From the NCBI GenBank assembly GCA_965223095.1, contig OZ244979.1, forward strand, positions 1,302,001 through 1,366,000: a DNA stretch of 64,000 bases, read 5' to 3'. A program made the translations under genes and the position numbers. Under the pieces are notes generated by a model, which did not search any database, was not told the origin of the DNA, and was given only the letters and a program-made list of their open reading frames with translations. Origin of the DNA: J054 sp965223095 (GTDB lineage Bacteria > Pseudomonadota > Gammaproteobacteria > Steroidobacterales > GCA-2729495). This document shows, one piece after another, positions 8,124 through 16,220 of this stretch. Numbering within the stretch: the stretch's first letter is position 1; every line of letters begins with the position of its first letter.

Positions 8124-8981
8124 TTACTGCTCGATTTCGGAGATAAGTTTCGGGTTTATGACGAGATTTCTCACACCGTGAGCGTGATCCTCATTAAAGG
8201 TATTGCCTTTGCACCATTTACCCACTGACGCGATGTCAACTTTGGCAATTTTGGGGCGCACGCTCCAGGTGACTTGGAAAGGTGAACCTTGTTCGTTGTA
8301 ACTAGGGCCAGTGGTAGAGCCGGAATATTGAATCGGCGTGCCAGTATCGCTCGGGATGTACAAGGCTTGGTGAAAACCATTCTTCTCACCGTGTGCGGTC
8401 AATTTTTCGAAATCCAAGGCCTTGGAATCATTCACCAAGACATAGACTTGGGTTTCAACACGCAACTGCGGGTTCTTGATAGCTTCGTTGAGACAAGCGC
8501 CTAAAGTCGGGCCAGGCTCAATCTGGGCGGACGAATGGACGTAATGCACTTCTATGGTGTCGCCAGATTGTAGGCCACCATGTTGGCTTGGACATACTTC
8601 GTTATCAAGCGGGACCAATTCGGCCTCGGCAAGCGCGCCGGCATACTTGAAGCCTGATTGATGACCATGCCCATCACCATTACCTGCGTACTGGGTAAAT
8701 TCGCCACCCTTGTGTTCGGCATTTTTGTGGAAATGTATATTGCACAAGTTCATAGCCGAGTATTCAGGTGCCGCGCCGAAAGCAACCGTATTGCTACCGG
8801 AAGCTGAGTCAATGTCCCGTGGAGATTGTGGTCCAAAGCCTTTTCCTTCGGTATTTCTGTGCAGAGTCGCGCGCTGATTTGCGATGACTTCATCCGCAAC
8901 CACAGAATGATCGCCTTCGGCAAGAACGTTGAAAGAGACTAACGTCGCTGCGGCTAAAACAAAGAGCCTTGTTGATTTCAT
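8124..8981 (-). CDS. Delta-class carbonic anhydrase-like secreted protein
   Basis: An exported protein of 285 aa with a clean signal peptide (MKSTRLF to VLAEG). I start it at the ATG at 8981 because AAGGAG lies 7 bases in front. The mature part matches what I know of bacterial delta-class carbonic anhydrases: 'MNLCNIHFHKNAEHKG' with the putative zinc histidines, 'EVHYVHSSA' and an 'LRVETQVYVLVND' strand, plus paired cysteines likely forming disulfides. The enzyme would hydrate CO2 in the periplasm. The delta class was first described from diatoms, and bacterial members are known from annotation. Upstream residues in the longer frame (to 9086) look non-coding. No partner gene (for example a bicarbonate transporter) is nearby. 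Confidence 0.82.
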   Translation of the reverse strand: MKSTRLFVLAAATLVSFNVLAEGDHSVVADEVIANQRATLHRNTEGKGFGPQSPRDIDSASGSNTVAFGAAPEYSAMNLCNIHFHKNAEHKGGEFTQYAGNGDGHGHQSGFKYAGALAEAELVPLDNEVCPSQHGGLQSGDTIEVHYVHSSAQIEPGPTLGACLNEAIKNPQLRVETQVYVLVNDSKALDFEKLTAHGEKNGFHQALYIPSDTGTPIQYSGSTTGPSYNEQGSPFQVTWSVRPKIAKVDIASVGKWCKGNTFNEDHAHGVRNLVINPKLISEIEQ

Positions 8982-9137
8982 TGTTTTACTCCTTTGGTGT
9001 GAAGCAGTCGTTAAAAAAAGGATTGTATATCGAGACGGCAATATCTCGCTGATGCCCACAACTGGGGCGGTATAGCCACGGCGCACCCTGCTTTGACTTG
9101 TTCGGCGGTATCGCGCGGCGAGATATCAGTGATGCGT

Positions 9138-9662
9138 TCATTTTGGTGCATCTAGCCTATAATACGACTGTACGAATTTCTGTCCGCCGAGCTCTCTATC
9201 CTTTTCATGCGATAGAATCGCTCCAAGCTTCTCGATCGCTCGTCTTGAACGCAGATTTTCTTTTCCTATATGGAACCAAACAACCCGAGCTTGTTGGAAA
9301 GCATGATCAAGCATTAGCTTTTTCATCTCTTGGTTTGTTCCGGTGCCCCAGAACTTCTTTTCCAGGAATGTATAGCCGATGGTCAATTCTCGACTGTTAG
9401 AGTCCCATGCATAGAATCGAGAAGACCCAATGATTCGGTTCGCCATGTGATGGACGACAGCCAGTGCGCCACCGCTTGCGATAGCGCTGGAAAAGAAGTT
9501 TTTCTCGAAGACATTTCGTTTGTAGCGAGTCGAGTCGGGATGCTGTTCCCATACGGCCGGGTCAGACGCAGCCAAATATAGTGCTTCGAAGTCGTCGATC
9601 CGCAATGGCCGCAAGCTGATGGTGGTGCCAACTAGAGTAGGCTGAAGGTCAAAGTTTGTCAT
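9138..9662 (-). CDS. GNAT acetyltransferase (RimJ/RimL type)
   Basis: An acetyltransferase of 174 aa with the RimJ/RimL-like GNAT layout: 'ISLRPLRIDDFEALY' at the start, 'IIGSSRFYAWDSNSREL' strands, 'IGYTFLEKKFWGTGTNQEMK' carrying the acetyl-CoA loop (Q/R-x-x-G-x-G, here FWGTGTN), and 'GKENLRSRRAIEKLGA' near the C-terminus. It would N-acetylate a protein N-terminus or small molecule; the substrate is open. Immediately upstream lies GCCTAAC, a core-like sequence of integron recombination sites, so the gene could once have been a cassette, but a partner arm is not convincing. Confidence 0.87.
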   Translation of the reverse strand: MTNFDLQPTLVGTTISLRPLRIDDFEALYLAASDPAVWEQHPDSTRYKRNVFEKNFFSSAIASGGALAVVHHMANRIIGSSRFYAWDSNSRELTIGYTFLEKKFWGTGTNQEMKKLMLDHAFQQARVVWFHIGKENLRSRRAIEKLGAILSHEKDRELGGQKFVQSYYRLDAPK

Positions 9663-9812
9663 TGATAAGAGGTTTGAGGTGTTGCCTAACGCCCGTGACA
9701 GGCACGCTGGGTCGAGCGCGACCGGAGCGGAGCCTTGCAGCCTTTACCGTGTATACCAGATCGGCGAAGTATAGTCTCGGTCCAGCCTCTGACCGTTGAC
9801 TTGAAGATGGCG

Positions 9813-10328
9813 TTACTTGAAGAACTCGGGGATATCCGCCTCGGTTCTTGGCGATGTGGATTCCATGTGTCGATGAATCAGCCATTCGTCGCCTTCTCGC
9901 TTGAAAATTGCCATATAGATCCGTTCTTCGACGAATGCCGGGACCTTTGCGTTTTGCCGAGGTTCTCCGGTCAGCGTGCTGCGTCCTATCCCGTATGCGA
10001 TGTCGCCATGCACCTCTACGTCGAGTACCTCCAGTTCAGTCTGGAACAGGTACTGCGACATGCCCGGTGTAAACGCGGCGCCGATTTCTTCCCGCGATGC
10101 CTTTATCGGACGACGCATGGAAATGACCCAAGCATCTTCCGTATAGGCGGACTTAAATGCTTCGGGATCACCGGCATTGTATGCGTCGATGACGCCTTCC
10201 AGCTGTGCTTTCATCGCTGCTGCTTCGGCTTCATCTTTATTAGTCTCAAGTATGGGGCCTGCAACGGTTAATCCACTCCAGAACAGAACCACGCTGCATA
10301 GTTTCAAAGGCAAGTTTTCCAGGGACAT
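9813..10328 (-). CDS. Exported SnoaL-like/DUF4440 protein
   Basis: A 171-residue protein with an N-terminal signal peptide (MSLENLPLK to VAGP). The ATG at 10328 is chosen because it follows GGAAAAGG and gives a good signal sequence; the frame extends to 10481 without support. The mature part is an NTF2-like fold: 'VIDAYNAGDPEAFKSAYTEDA' is the standard SnoaL/DUF4440 opening, and the end has 'EWLIHRHMESTSP'. Such proteins can be ketosteroid isomerase-like enzymes or simple ligand binders. It is transcribed divergently from the Rieske oxygenase operon, so the two may share a control region at 10329-10501. Confidence 0.8.
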   Translation of the reverse strand: MSLENLPLKLCSVVLFWSGLTVAGPILETNKDEAEAAAMKAQLEGVIDAYNAGDPEAFKSAYTEDAWVISMRRPIKASREEIGAAFTPGMSQYLFQTELEVLDVEVHGDIAYGIGRSTLTGEPRQNAKVPAFVEERIYMAIFKREGDEWLIHRHMESTSPRTEADIPEFFK

Positions 10329-10501
10329 AATTCGTTGACCTTTTCCTGTATATATCGGTTTGTTAGATTGGCCGGGCGGCAACTGGCGCCGGAACGCATA
10401 TTCTGCGCTAGGAACACTTCGTTCAGCCGGAATTTCGCCGGAGGGTGATTCCTGTAAGATAATACGCGAACCCATAAACACTCAAAGCAATAGGGACTAA
10501 T

Positions 10502-11599
10502 GTGTACATCAATTTCTGGTATCCGGTATGCACCGCTGACGAGCTGACCAGCGATGAGCCCTTGTCGGTGCAGCTGTTAGGCTTGAGATTCGTGGCATTT
10601 CGCGACTCGGCTAATAAAGCGCATGTGCTCAGCGATACGTGCATACATCGGGGTGGTTCGCTGAGTCATGGCAAGCTGCAAGGTGATTGTGTTGCCTGCC
10701 CTTATCACGGCTGGCAATTTGACGGAGATGGCAAGTGTCAGCACATCCCATCTGAGGATGATGCCGAACCGCCGGCGCGAGCGAAAGTCGATGCTTATCC
10801 GACGGAAGAGCGTTACGGTATCGTGTTCGCCTTCCTCGGAGATCTTCCTGAGGAAGAGCGCCCCGAGATTTACAATATTGAACAGTTTGGCTTGGCAGGC
10901 TGGCGCGCCAACAAACTGGTGATTCTCAACGTTAACTGCTATTACGAGCGCTCGGTCGAGAATGGTCTCGACCCGGTGCACAATGAGTTTGTGCACCCGG
11001 CACAGGGCTTTCCACCCATGCATAAGGACACGTTTCGCACCTGGGATGACAAGTGGGGCAGCGGATTCGAAGCTGATTTCGGCGATCCGGAGCTGGATAG
11101 AACGGTGCTCGCTAAGGATCGCAATGTAACCGGTGAACTGCGCGCCGGCTCCTGGCACCATGGCCCGAACGTACTTGTAACGTCTATATTTATTAATGCG
11201 ACCAGTAATTTCGTTCAGGTATTTTTTGAAGCGCCAGTGGATCGCAATCGCACGCGTATTTACTTCGTCAACATGCGTAATTTCATTCTTGAGCCAGAGA
11301 TGGACGATAAAGTGATCGAAATCAATACGGGTATTGCGCAAGAAGATATCGCGATCCTCGAAAAACTTTATCCGCTGCGCACACCTGACAGCCTGACCAA
11401 AGAGCTTTTGACGTCCGGTGACGGCATCATCGTCAGCTATCGCAATTGGCTCAAAAATTTTGAGAAAAATGGCTGGCGGATTGATCAGCAGGCGATGAAG
11501 CAGAGCGAAGGTGATGTTGCGTATGCAATACCCAGCCCAGCCCGGCGTGATGCGGGTAACTGGGTGCTCGATTCAGTGCCGCTTGTACCGGCCGGGTAG
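10502..11599 (+). CDS. Rieske aromatic/alicyclic oxygenase, terminal oxygenase subunit
   Basis: A Rieske non-haem iron oxygenase (365 aa, starting at GTG 10502). The [2Fe-2S] site is C47-x-H49 and C66-x-x-H69 (CIH ... CPYH). The mononuclear iron site is seen in 'ENGLDPVHNEFVHPA' (Asp157, His160, His165), with the bridging Asp typical of this family. The C-terminal part is the usual catalytic alpha/beta domain. It would need an external reductase and ferredoxin, and neither is encoded nearby. Downstream are an ABM-type protein and an MFS carrier on the same strand, consistent with uptake and oxidation of an organic compound. The substrate is unknown; length and sequence look nearer to the vanillate/phenoxybenzoate/PaO-like group than to the naphthalene type. 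Confidence 0.9.
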   Translation: MYINFWYPVCTADELTSDEPLSVQLLGLRFVAFRDSANKAHVLSDTCIHRGGSLSHGKLQGDCVACPYHGWQFDGDGKCQHIPSEDDAEPPARAKVDAYPTEERYGIVFAFLGDLPEEERPEIYNIEQFGLAGWRANKLVILNVNCYYERSVENGLDPVHNEFVHPAQGFPPMHKDTFRTWDDKWGSGFEADFGDPELDRTVLAKDRNVTGELRAGSWHHGPNVLVTSIFINATSNFVQVFFEAPVDRNRTRIYFVNMRNFILEPEMDDKVIEINTGIAQEDIAILEKLYPLRTPDSLTKELLTSGDGIIVSYRNWLKNFEKNGWRIDQQAMKQSEGDVAYAIPSPARRDAGNWVLDSVPLVPAG

Positions 11600-11650
11600 C
11601 GTTCAACGAACGTCGATTCTGGCAATCAACTTAATAAAATGTGAGCAACT

Positions 11651-12022
11651 ATGGAAACTGTGGTCGTACGTATTGCTGCGAAAGAAGGCATGGAAGACAA
11701 GGTTGAAGATTTTTACCTCAGTCAGCAGGCTGAGTATGCAGCGGCCGAGGGTTTTGTCAGCCGCAGGATACTCAGAGCGCGCACCGGGACCATGATCAAA
11801 ACGATATTGTCTCGCTTAACGCCTGAGCAAATTGCCAAGCATCCGAAGCCCCCTGAGCCTGATGGCGAACAGGGCACCGAATTTCTGCTGATCGAGTGCT
11901 GGGAAAGCATCGATGCGCGGACCAACTTTACAATGAGCCGCAGCAAGGAGCGCGATAAAGATTTGTTCCCGTATCTGCTGCCGCAGCACGCCTCAGAATA
12001 TTACGACGAAGTCGCTGACTGA
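11651..12022 (+). CDS. ABM-type dimeric alpha/beta barrel protein
   Basis: A 123-residue protein that begins 'METVVVRIAAKEGMEDKVEDFY', the usual start of the antibiotic biosynthesis monooxygenase (ABM)/dimeric alpha-beta barrel family. It ends with 'FLLIECWESIDARTNFTMSR', with the conserved E-x-W of the last strands. A ~15-residue insertion rich in proline and acid (PKPPEPDGEQGTE) separates the second and third strands. It lies 51 bases after the Rieske gene and 23 bases before the MFS gene, so all three probably form an operon. Members act as heme-independent monooxygenases, decarboxylases or stress proteins. Here it may handle an oxygenase product, but this is inference. Confidence 0.75.
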   Translation: METVVVRIAAKEGMEDKVEDFYLSQQAEYAAAEGFVSRRILRARTGTMIKTILSRLTPEQIAKHPKPPEPDGEQGTEFLLIECWESIDARTNFTMSRSKERDKDLFPYLLPQHASEYYDEVAD

Positions 12023-12045
12023 GCCGCCGGCCAGCCGCTAGCCAC

Positions 12046-13395
12046 GTGACTGAACAAGTCCTTACATCGGCGAATACCGATCAAGCGGCTCGCCTGGGTC
12101 CGATCTGGTTGAATCCAGGCGTCAGCAGAGGCAACGCGTTCACCTACTTTTATGCCGCGTTTTTCACTATTGGCATGGTGGCGTTCCTCAGCTTCATGCA
12201 ACCGTACCTGCTGACCGAAAACCTCGGCATACCTGCGGAAGAGCAGGGCCGTGCAACATCGCTGCTTGCTTTACCCTATGAGTTTGCGTTCTTGCTTATG
12301 GTCGGACCGCTCGGCGCGTTAGCGGATCGCATTGGGCGTCGGCCGATTTATGTGGTCGGTTTTCTCTGGGTGGGTGTGGTACTTGCGTTGTTACCGCTGA
12401 CCGAGACCTTGCTGCAGCTCGGTGTGCTGCGCGCATTTTATGGCATTGGTTCGGCATGTATTACGTCGATGATGGCGACCGTACTGGCCGACTATCCGCA
12501 GGAGCGGTCGCGCGGCAAGATGCTCGCCTTTTCGGGCATATGCAACGGTCTGGGCGCAATCTTCATGGTCCTCTTAATGGGCCGGCTGTTGCTGAGTTTT
12601 TTCAGCGAAATGGGTTACAACGATTTAGTGTCCGGCCGCCTGACTTATTGGTGCGGCGGCGGCCTTGCGGTGATCACCGCGCTCATACTCGGTCGTGGCC
12701 TTAAAGCGGGAAGGCCAGCCAGTGCTAACGAGCGAGTGCCGGTTCACAAGCTCGTTCGCAAAGGAGCACAGGCCGCGCGTGCTAATCCGCGTATTCTCAT
12801 CGCCTGTTGTGAGGCGTTTATTGCGCGTGGTGACCTGGTTGTTGTGTCAACATTCCTGAGCTTGTGGGCGAAAGAAGCCGGATTACTTTCAGGCCTGACC
12901 CTGCCCGAGGCGATTGGCGCAGCGGCGGGACTGGCCGCTACCGTGAGTACGGCTCAGTTATTGTTCTCGCCGGCGGTTGGGTACTTCATCGATAAGGTCG
13001 ACCGCCTGACCGCCATGGCAACGGCGATGGGTATTGCCGGGGCTGCTTACCTGTGGGTTGGTTTCTCACCAGACCCGCTGGCAACGATTTTTATTCCAGC
13101 TGCGCTAATGCTGGGATTGGGTGAGGCGGCCGCGATAATGTCCGGCGCCGCTGTTGTGGGTCAGGAAGCGTCCGAAAGTTTTCGCGGAGCAGTTGTCGGA
13201 CTGTTCAATTTTTGCGGCTCCGTCGGCACATTGGCCATTGTGTTTGTCGGCGGCTTCGTATTCGATGCGTGGATGCCGGGGGCTCCATTTGTGATGGTCG
13301 GTGTTATCAATCTGCTGGTGATGCTGGGTGCTATTACTGTTCGCCGCCATACCGGTTACCGCGAGCCCAGCTATCTGGCATCCACCGCGGATTAA
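12046..13395 (+). CDS. MFS transporter
   Basis: A 449-residue major facilitator protein with about 12 membrane segments. The motif after helix 2 is 'GALADRIGRRPIY', the family signature loop. 'LADYPQERSRGKMLAFSG' follows helix 4. It starts at GTG 12046. A second half with 'GYFIDKVDRLTAMA' mirrors the first. As the last gene of the Rieske-ABM cluster it probably imports or exports the oxygenase substrate or product. The sequence does not tell direction. The stop at 13395 is 26 bases from the convergent HiPIP gene. Confidence 0.9.
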   Translation: MTEQVLTSANTDQAARLGPIWLNPGVSRGNAFTYFYAAFFTIGMVAFLSFMQPYLLTENLGIPAEEQGRATSLLALPYEFAFLLMVGPLGALADRIGRRPIYVVGFLWVGVVLALLPLTETLLQLGVLRAFYGIGSACITSMMATVLADYPQERSRGKMLAFSGICNGLGAIFMVLLMGRLLLSFFSEMGYNDLVSGRLTYWCGGGLAVITALILGRGLKAGRPASANERVPVHKLVRKGAQAARANPRILIACCEAFIARGDLVVVSTFLSLWAKEAGLLSGLTLPEAIGAAAGLAATVSTAQLLFSPAVGYFIDKVDRLTAMATAMGIAGAAYLWVGFSPDPLATIFIPAALMLGLGEAAAIMSGAAVVGQEASESFRGAVVGLFNFCGSVGTLAIVFVGGFVFDAWMPGAPFVMVGVINLLVMLGAITVRRHTGYREPSYLASTAD

Positions 13396-13421
13396 CATTA
13401 GTCACAGTAACCCGGACGCGC

Positions 13422-13754
13422 TTAGCCCCGCGCCCAGATACTGCACCAACCATTAGCATTGACGCTGCGCCCCGGAAACATCGGGCACTCCAGTCGACCA
13501 GATCCTGTGCCTTGCCGGCTATGCACACAGTTGGAACATCTCTGTTTGACATCGTGTTTCGTGGCGAGCGGATCATCTTTAGCGACATCCCGCGTGTCGG
13601 AATAATAGGCCAGCGATCGCGCGACCGGATCACCGGTTCGCACCAGCGGTTCATCGTCGTGCGCGACCGACGTACAGCCTGTGAATGCAAATGGCGTGAC
13701 AGCAACTGTCGTTTTTAAAAGCCTGCGGCGGCTAAGTTTGATATTGGAACTCAT
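13422..13754 (-). CDS. High-potential iron-sulfur protein (HiPIP)
   Basis: A 110-residue periplasmic electron carrier. A twin-arginine type signal (LSRRRLLKTTVAV) is followed by a lipobox-like 'FTGC' at about residue 27, so it might be lipid anchored. The [4Fe-4S] ligands of HiPIP are Cys73, Cys76, Cys90 and Cys104 (CSNC, LECP, GWCSIW), with the usual 'GWC..W' end. HiPIPs carry electrons to terminal oxidases, nitrite reductase or photosynthetic reaction centres. Its ATG overlaps the stop of the large secreted protein gene upstream by four bases (ATGA type), so the two form an operon. The pairing suggests redox work by, or on, that protein. Confidence 0.9.
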   Translation of the reverse strand: MSSNIKLSRRRLLKTTVAVTPFAFTGCTSVAHDDEPLVRTGDPVARSLAYYSDTRDVAKDDPLATKHDVKQRCSNCVHSRQGTGSGRLECPMFPGRSVNANGWCSIWARG

Positions 13755-15568
13755 AATTCAGTCTGTTGTTTTGTTTCGGCGTCGAGCAGCAGCATCACCT
13801 GCCTGGCAAGTAGCTCACCCATGCGCGGGTCATCATTTGCCGGTCGCCACAACTCCCACGTGCCCCGATACTGGCCCTGAACCGGAGCGTCTTCGTTCGG
13901 CCGGCCTTTGCTCGGGTCATACCCCAGCAGACCGTAAGCGGATATATCAAAGACCAGCGACGGATCGGTATCCTGACGAGCCTTGGTGATCGGTGTCTGG
14001 CGCAGCGGCGGATACGGCTGGCTGCCGCCACAACCGCCCATCTCGAAACAGCAGCGCTCGGTTTTGTCTTCCGGCCCATCGATGACTTTGCACACCGGTT
14101 CAATCCATACGCCCCAGTAGTCGGCGAAGGGATGCCCGACTTCCGGATAGGTTTCGAAATCGAGGTTTTCAGCACGCAACCAAGTTTTCCACCCGATTTC
14201 CTTGGCAATCTGATTGGGTAACTCGACTAGATTCAGCACGCTGTCGGTCACGATCTGTGGGAATGCGACCACGATATGTTTTACGCCGCGTTCTCTGAAA
14301 ATATCGAGCGCGTCCCAGTAGCGATACTGGTGGTCGCCACCCGGTAGCTCGCGATCGCTCAGATACAGCCAGGCATTACCCAGACTTTCGCCACGCATCT
14401 CGCGGCTGCGTTCCATTTTGCTGCCGCCGGGACGCCGAGGCACGATCTCAGGGTTCTCGACGCGTAGGCCCATCCAGCTCCCAAGTATGTTGTCGGCTTT
14501 CATTTCCGGATAGCGCCGCAGCAGTTCCTGCTTTACCAGGCCGTCCATCAGGACCGTGTCGTCAACTTTAGGATCGTAGGCCTGATTGCCGTCGCGAATG
14601 GAGTGATTCACGATCAGCACAGCGGTATCTTCAGGTTCGACATCCGGATTCATGCCCGCGATGATTCCGTCAACCATGGAATTAATGAGGAGCGGGTCTT
14701 CAATTAACGGGTTGGGCCGGCCCTCTAGTGGTATCTGCGGGTTAAGCTTGGGTTTGCCCGCCGAACGTGTCCAGTTGGGCGGATCGGTCGGATAGCTCTC
14801 GCGCATGAGGTCAGTCGGATCGTTAACCCACCGCACCTGCACATCCGTACCATTGCGTTCATTCCAATCGTCGACCATACGCCGTGTCATGCTGACGACG
14901 TCGTAGGTCTTCCAGAACCTCACTCCAGAGGTCGTGAGATCGATCATGATGATTTCGTCTGCACCTCGTTTGAGCAGCCGTTCGCCGGGCCCGTCCACGT
15001 TATAGCGTTCCGGGTTGCAGTGATCCCAGGGTCCGCCATCAACTTCGCTGCCGCAATAGGTGAGCGCAACGCCTCCGTCGACCTGCGGACCGTACATGTA
15101 GCGAGGCCATGGCAGCCTGTGTATAAAAGGTTGCCCGCTGAGCCAGTGAGCAATGTCCGTTACAAAGCGAATACCGCTTTTCTCGCCCGCAGCGTCAAGC
15201 TGCCGGGTCATTGCTTCGAACTGCCGGTCGGTTACAGAGGGTGCAGGATCGATGCCGCCGATACGCGAATTTTGAAAGCTATACTTTTTGTATTGTGAAG
15301 ATGCATTCGCGTAGTCCTGACTGTCATCCGACTGGACAACATTCGGCCATGCTTTAGGGTTCCAGATTACGTATTTGTAAATGACGTTGTTTGGATCGTA
15401 CTGAAAAAACTGCACCGAGTAGTCGAAGGTGTTACCAAGATCGCTGACTTCGGAGCCACCATGCACAACGAACAGCACGCCGACCGTGCGCTCTGCCGAT
15501 GTGGCATTAGCGCCGATCAGCAGGCACGTCGCTGCAAAAACTATCACTCTATATTTGATCCCTGTCAT
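13751..15568 (-). CDS. Large secreted protein of unknown function, chelatase-like N-terminus
   Basis: A 605-residue exported protein (signal peptide MTGIKYR to TSAER) that I do not recognise by name. The first strand is 'VGVLFVVHGGSE', which resembles the start of ferrochelatase/CbiX-like folds, and 'IVVAFPQIVTDSVLNLVELP' in the second half resembles the second half of that fold. Many Trp and Asp-Pro stretches and several cysteines ('YCGSE', 'RCCFEMGGCGG') suggest an extracytoplasmic fold with metal or disulfides. Translation is coupled to the downstream HiPIP gene by ATGA overlap. A redox or metal role is a guess from that context. Upstream, 185 bases separate it from the nonsense-mutated gene at 15754. 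Confidence 0.6.
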   Translation of the reverse strand: MTGIKYRVIVFAATCLLIGANATSAERTVGVLFVVHGGSEVSDLGNTFDYSVQFFQYDPNNVIYKYVIWNPKAWPNVVQSDDSQDYANASSQYKKYSFQNSRIGGIDPAPSVTDRQFEAMTRQLDAAGEKSGIRFVTDIAHWLSGQPFIHRLPWPRYMYGPQVDGGVALTYCGSEVDGGPWDHCNPERYNVDGPGERLLKRGADEIIMIDLTTSGVRFWKTYDVVSMTRRMVDDWNERNGTDVQVRWVNDPTDLMRESYPTDPPNWTRSAGKPKLNPQIPLEGRPNPLIEDPLLINSMVDGIIAGMNPDVEPEDTAVLIVNHSIRDGNQAYDPKVDDTVLMDGLVKQELLRRYPEMKADNILGSWMGLRVENPEIVPRRPGGSKMERSREMRGESLGNAWLYLSDRELPGGDHQYRYWDALDIFRERGVKHIVVAFPQIVTDSVLNLVELPNQIAKEIGWKTWLRAENLDFETYPEVGHPFADYWGVWIEPVCKVIDGPEDKTERCCFEMGGCGGSQPYPPLRQTPITKARQDTDPSLVFDISAYGLLGYDPSKGRPNEDAPVQGQYRGTWELWRPANDDPRMGELLARQVMLLLDAETKQQTEL

Positions 15569-15753
15569 TACCTATCCATTCTTCGATGCTACTATTCCTA
15601 AACCAATAGGTGACTATCGACAATCGGTATCACGAGACCGCGCTAGCGCGGGCTATTCGTTCTTGTCTGCTAACCATACCAAATCGCCGTTGCGCACAAC
15701 ATAGGCTTCTCGGCTCAACTGTTCTTATCACAAATTCACGCGGCTCGCGGACG

Positions 15754-16089
15754 TTAGCCGTTTACTACCCTAAAGTACAACCCAAATTCACTGATTTCGT
15801 ACGTTGAGGCTTCTGGCAACGATACCTCTAAATACAAGGTTCCGGCGTCATCGCAAAAAATCCCTGGATAGGCGGTGCCTCGCACAACCTTCACCACCCT
15901 CACATTAGGAGCAGGAACTTTTTCCCAGTACGGGCCCTCTGCCTTCGGGTCTTGTTGCTTGGGGCCCGGATGCTGCTCCCATCGTTTTTAGGAAGGCTCA
16001 AAAACCCAAGCGCCCCCGATACTGCATGCGCTCGCCACGCTAGTGGATAGGAATAGTGAGATGAGAACCTTGGCGCCAATTAATCTCAT
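15754..16089 (-). pseudogene. Small exported protein gene with one nonsense codon
   Basis: The ATG at 16089 follows GGAAAG and opens a signal peptide (MRLIGAKVLISLF to VASA). After 33 codons (ending FEPS) a TAA at 15988-15990 interrupts the frame. The same frame then runs on without another stop for 77 residues (KRWEQHPGPK to EFGLYFRVVNG, ending at the TAA at 15754). The second half has a beta-rich end with 'DDAGTLYLEVSLPE'. One base change (TAA from GAA or CAA) would restore 111 residues. The final stop overlaps GGCTAAC, resembling the first arm of an attC site, and another attC-like site lies just upstream. The gene is a probable decayed integron cassette. Function unknown. It is alternatively a readthrough or sequencing case. 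Confidence 0.7.
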
Positions 16090-16105
16090 GAGCTTTCCGC
16101 GCGCA

Positions 16106-16158
16106 ACCTAACGCCGTGAACAGCCGCGTCAAACGTCGGTTGCTTCACCTGGTTACGG
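16106..16158 (-). repeat. attC-like imperfect palindrome
   Basis: Read on the minus strand the site starts CCGTAAC and ends GTTAGGT, the latter a perfect GTTRRRY core, with the outer arms about 40 bases apart. Inside, GTGAACAGCCG and CGGTTGCTTCAC (plus-strand order) pair imperfectly, leaving single extrahelical bases, the known style of attC folding. At 53 bp it is at the short end for attC sites. It lies 63 bases after the stop of the PEP-CTERM-like gene and 17 bases before the nonsense-mutated gene, as expected between two cassettes read on the minus strand. Confidence 0.6.
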
Positions 16159-16220
16159 GGCAACTACGCCTCCGTGCTTGAGTGACCCTTAGTGTCGCCT
16201 ATCGGCCACAAAAGGAAACA

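Noticed and set aside
9684..9817. Possible attC site between the SnoaL-like and GNAT genes: GTTAGGC core on the minus strand at 9684-9690 and GTAACGCC at the SnoaL stop
   Set aside because: Beyond the shared AACGCC the two arms do not pair, so there is no attC-like stem. Kept only as a hint that the GNAT gene might have been a cassette.
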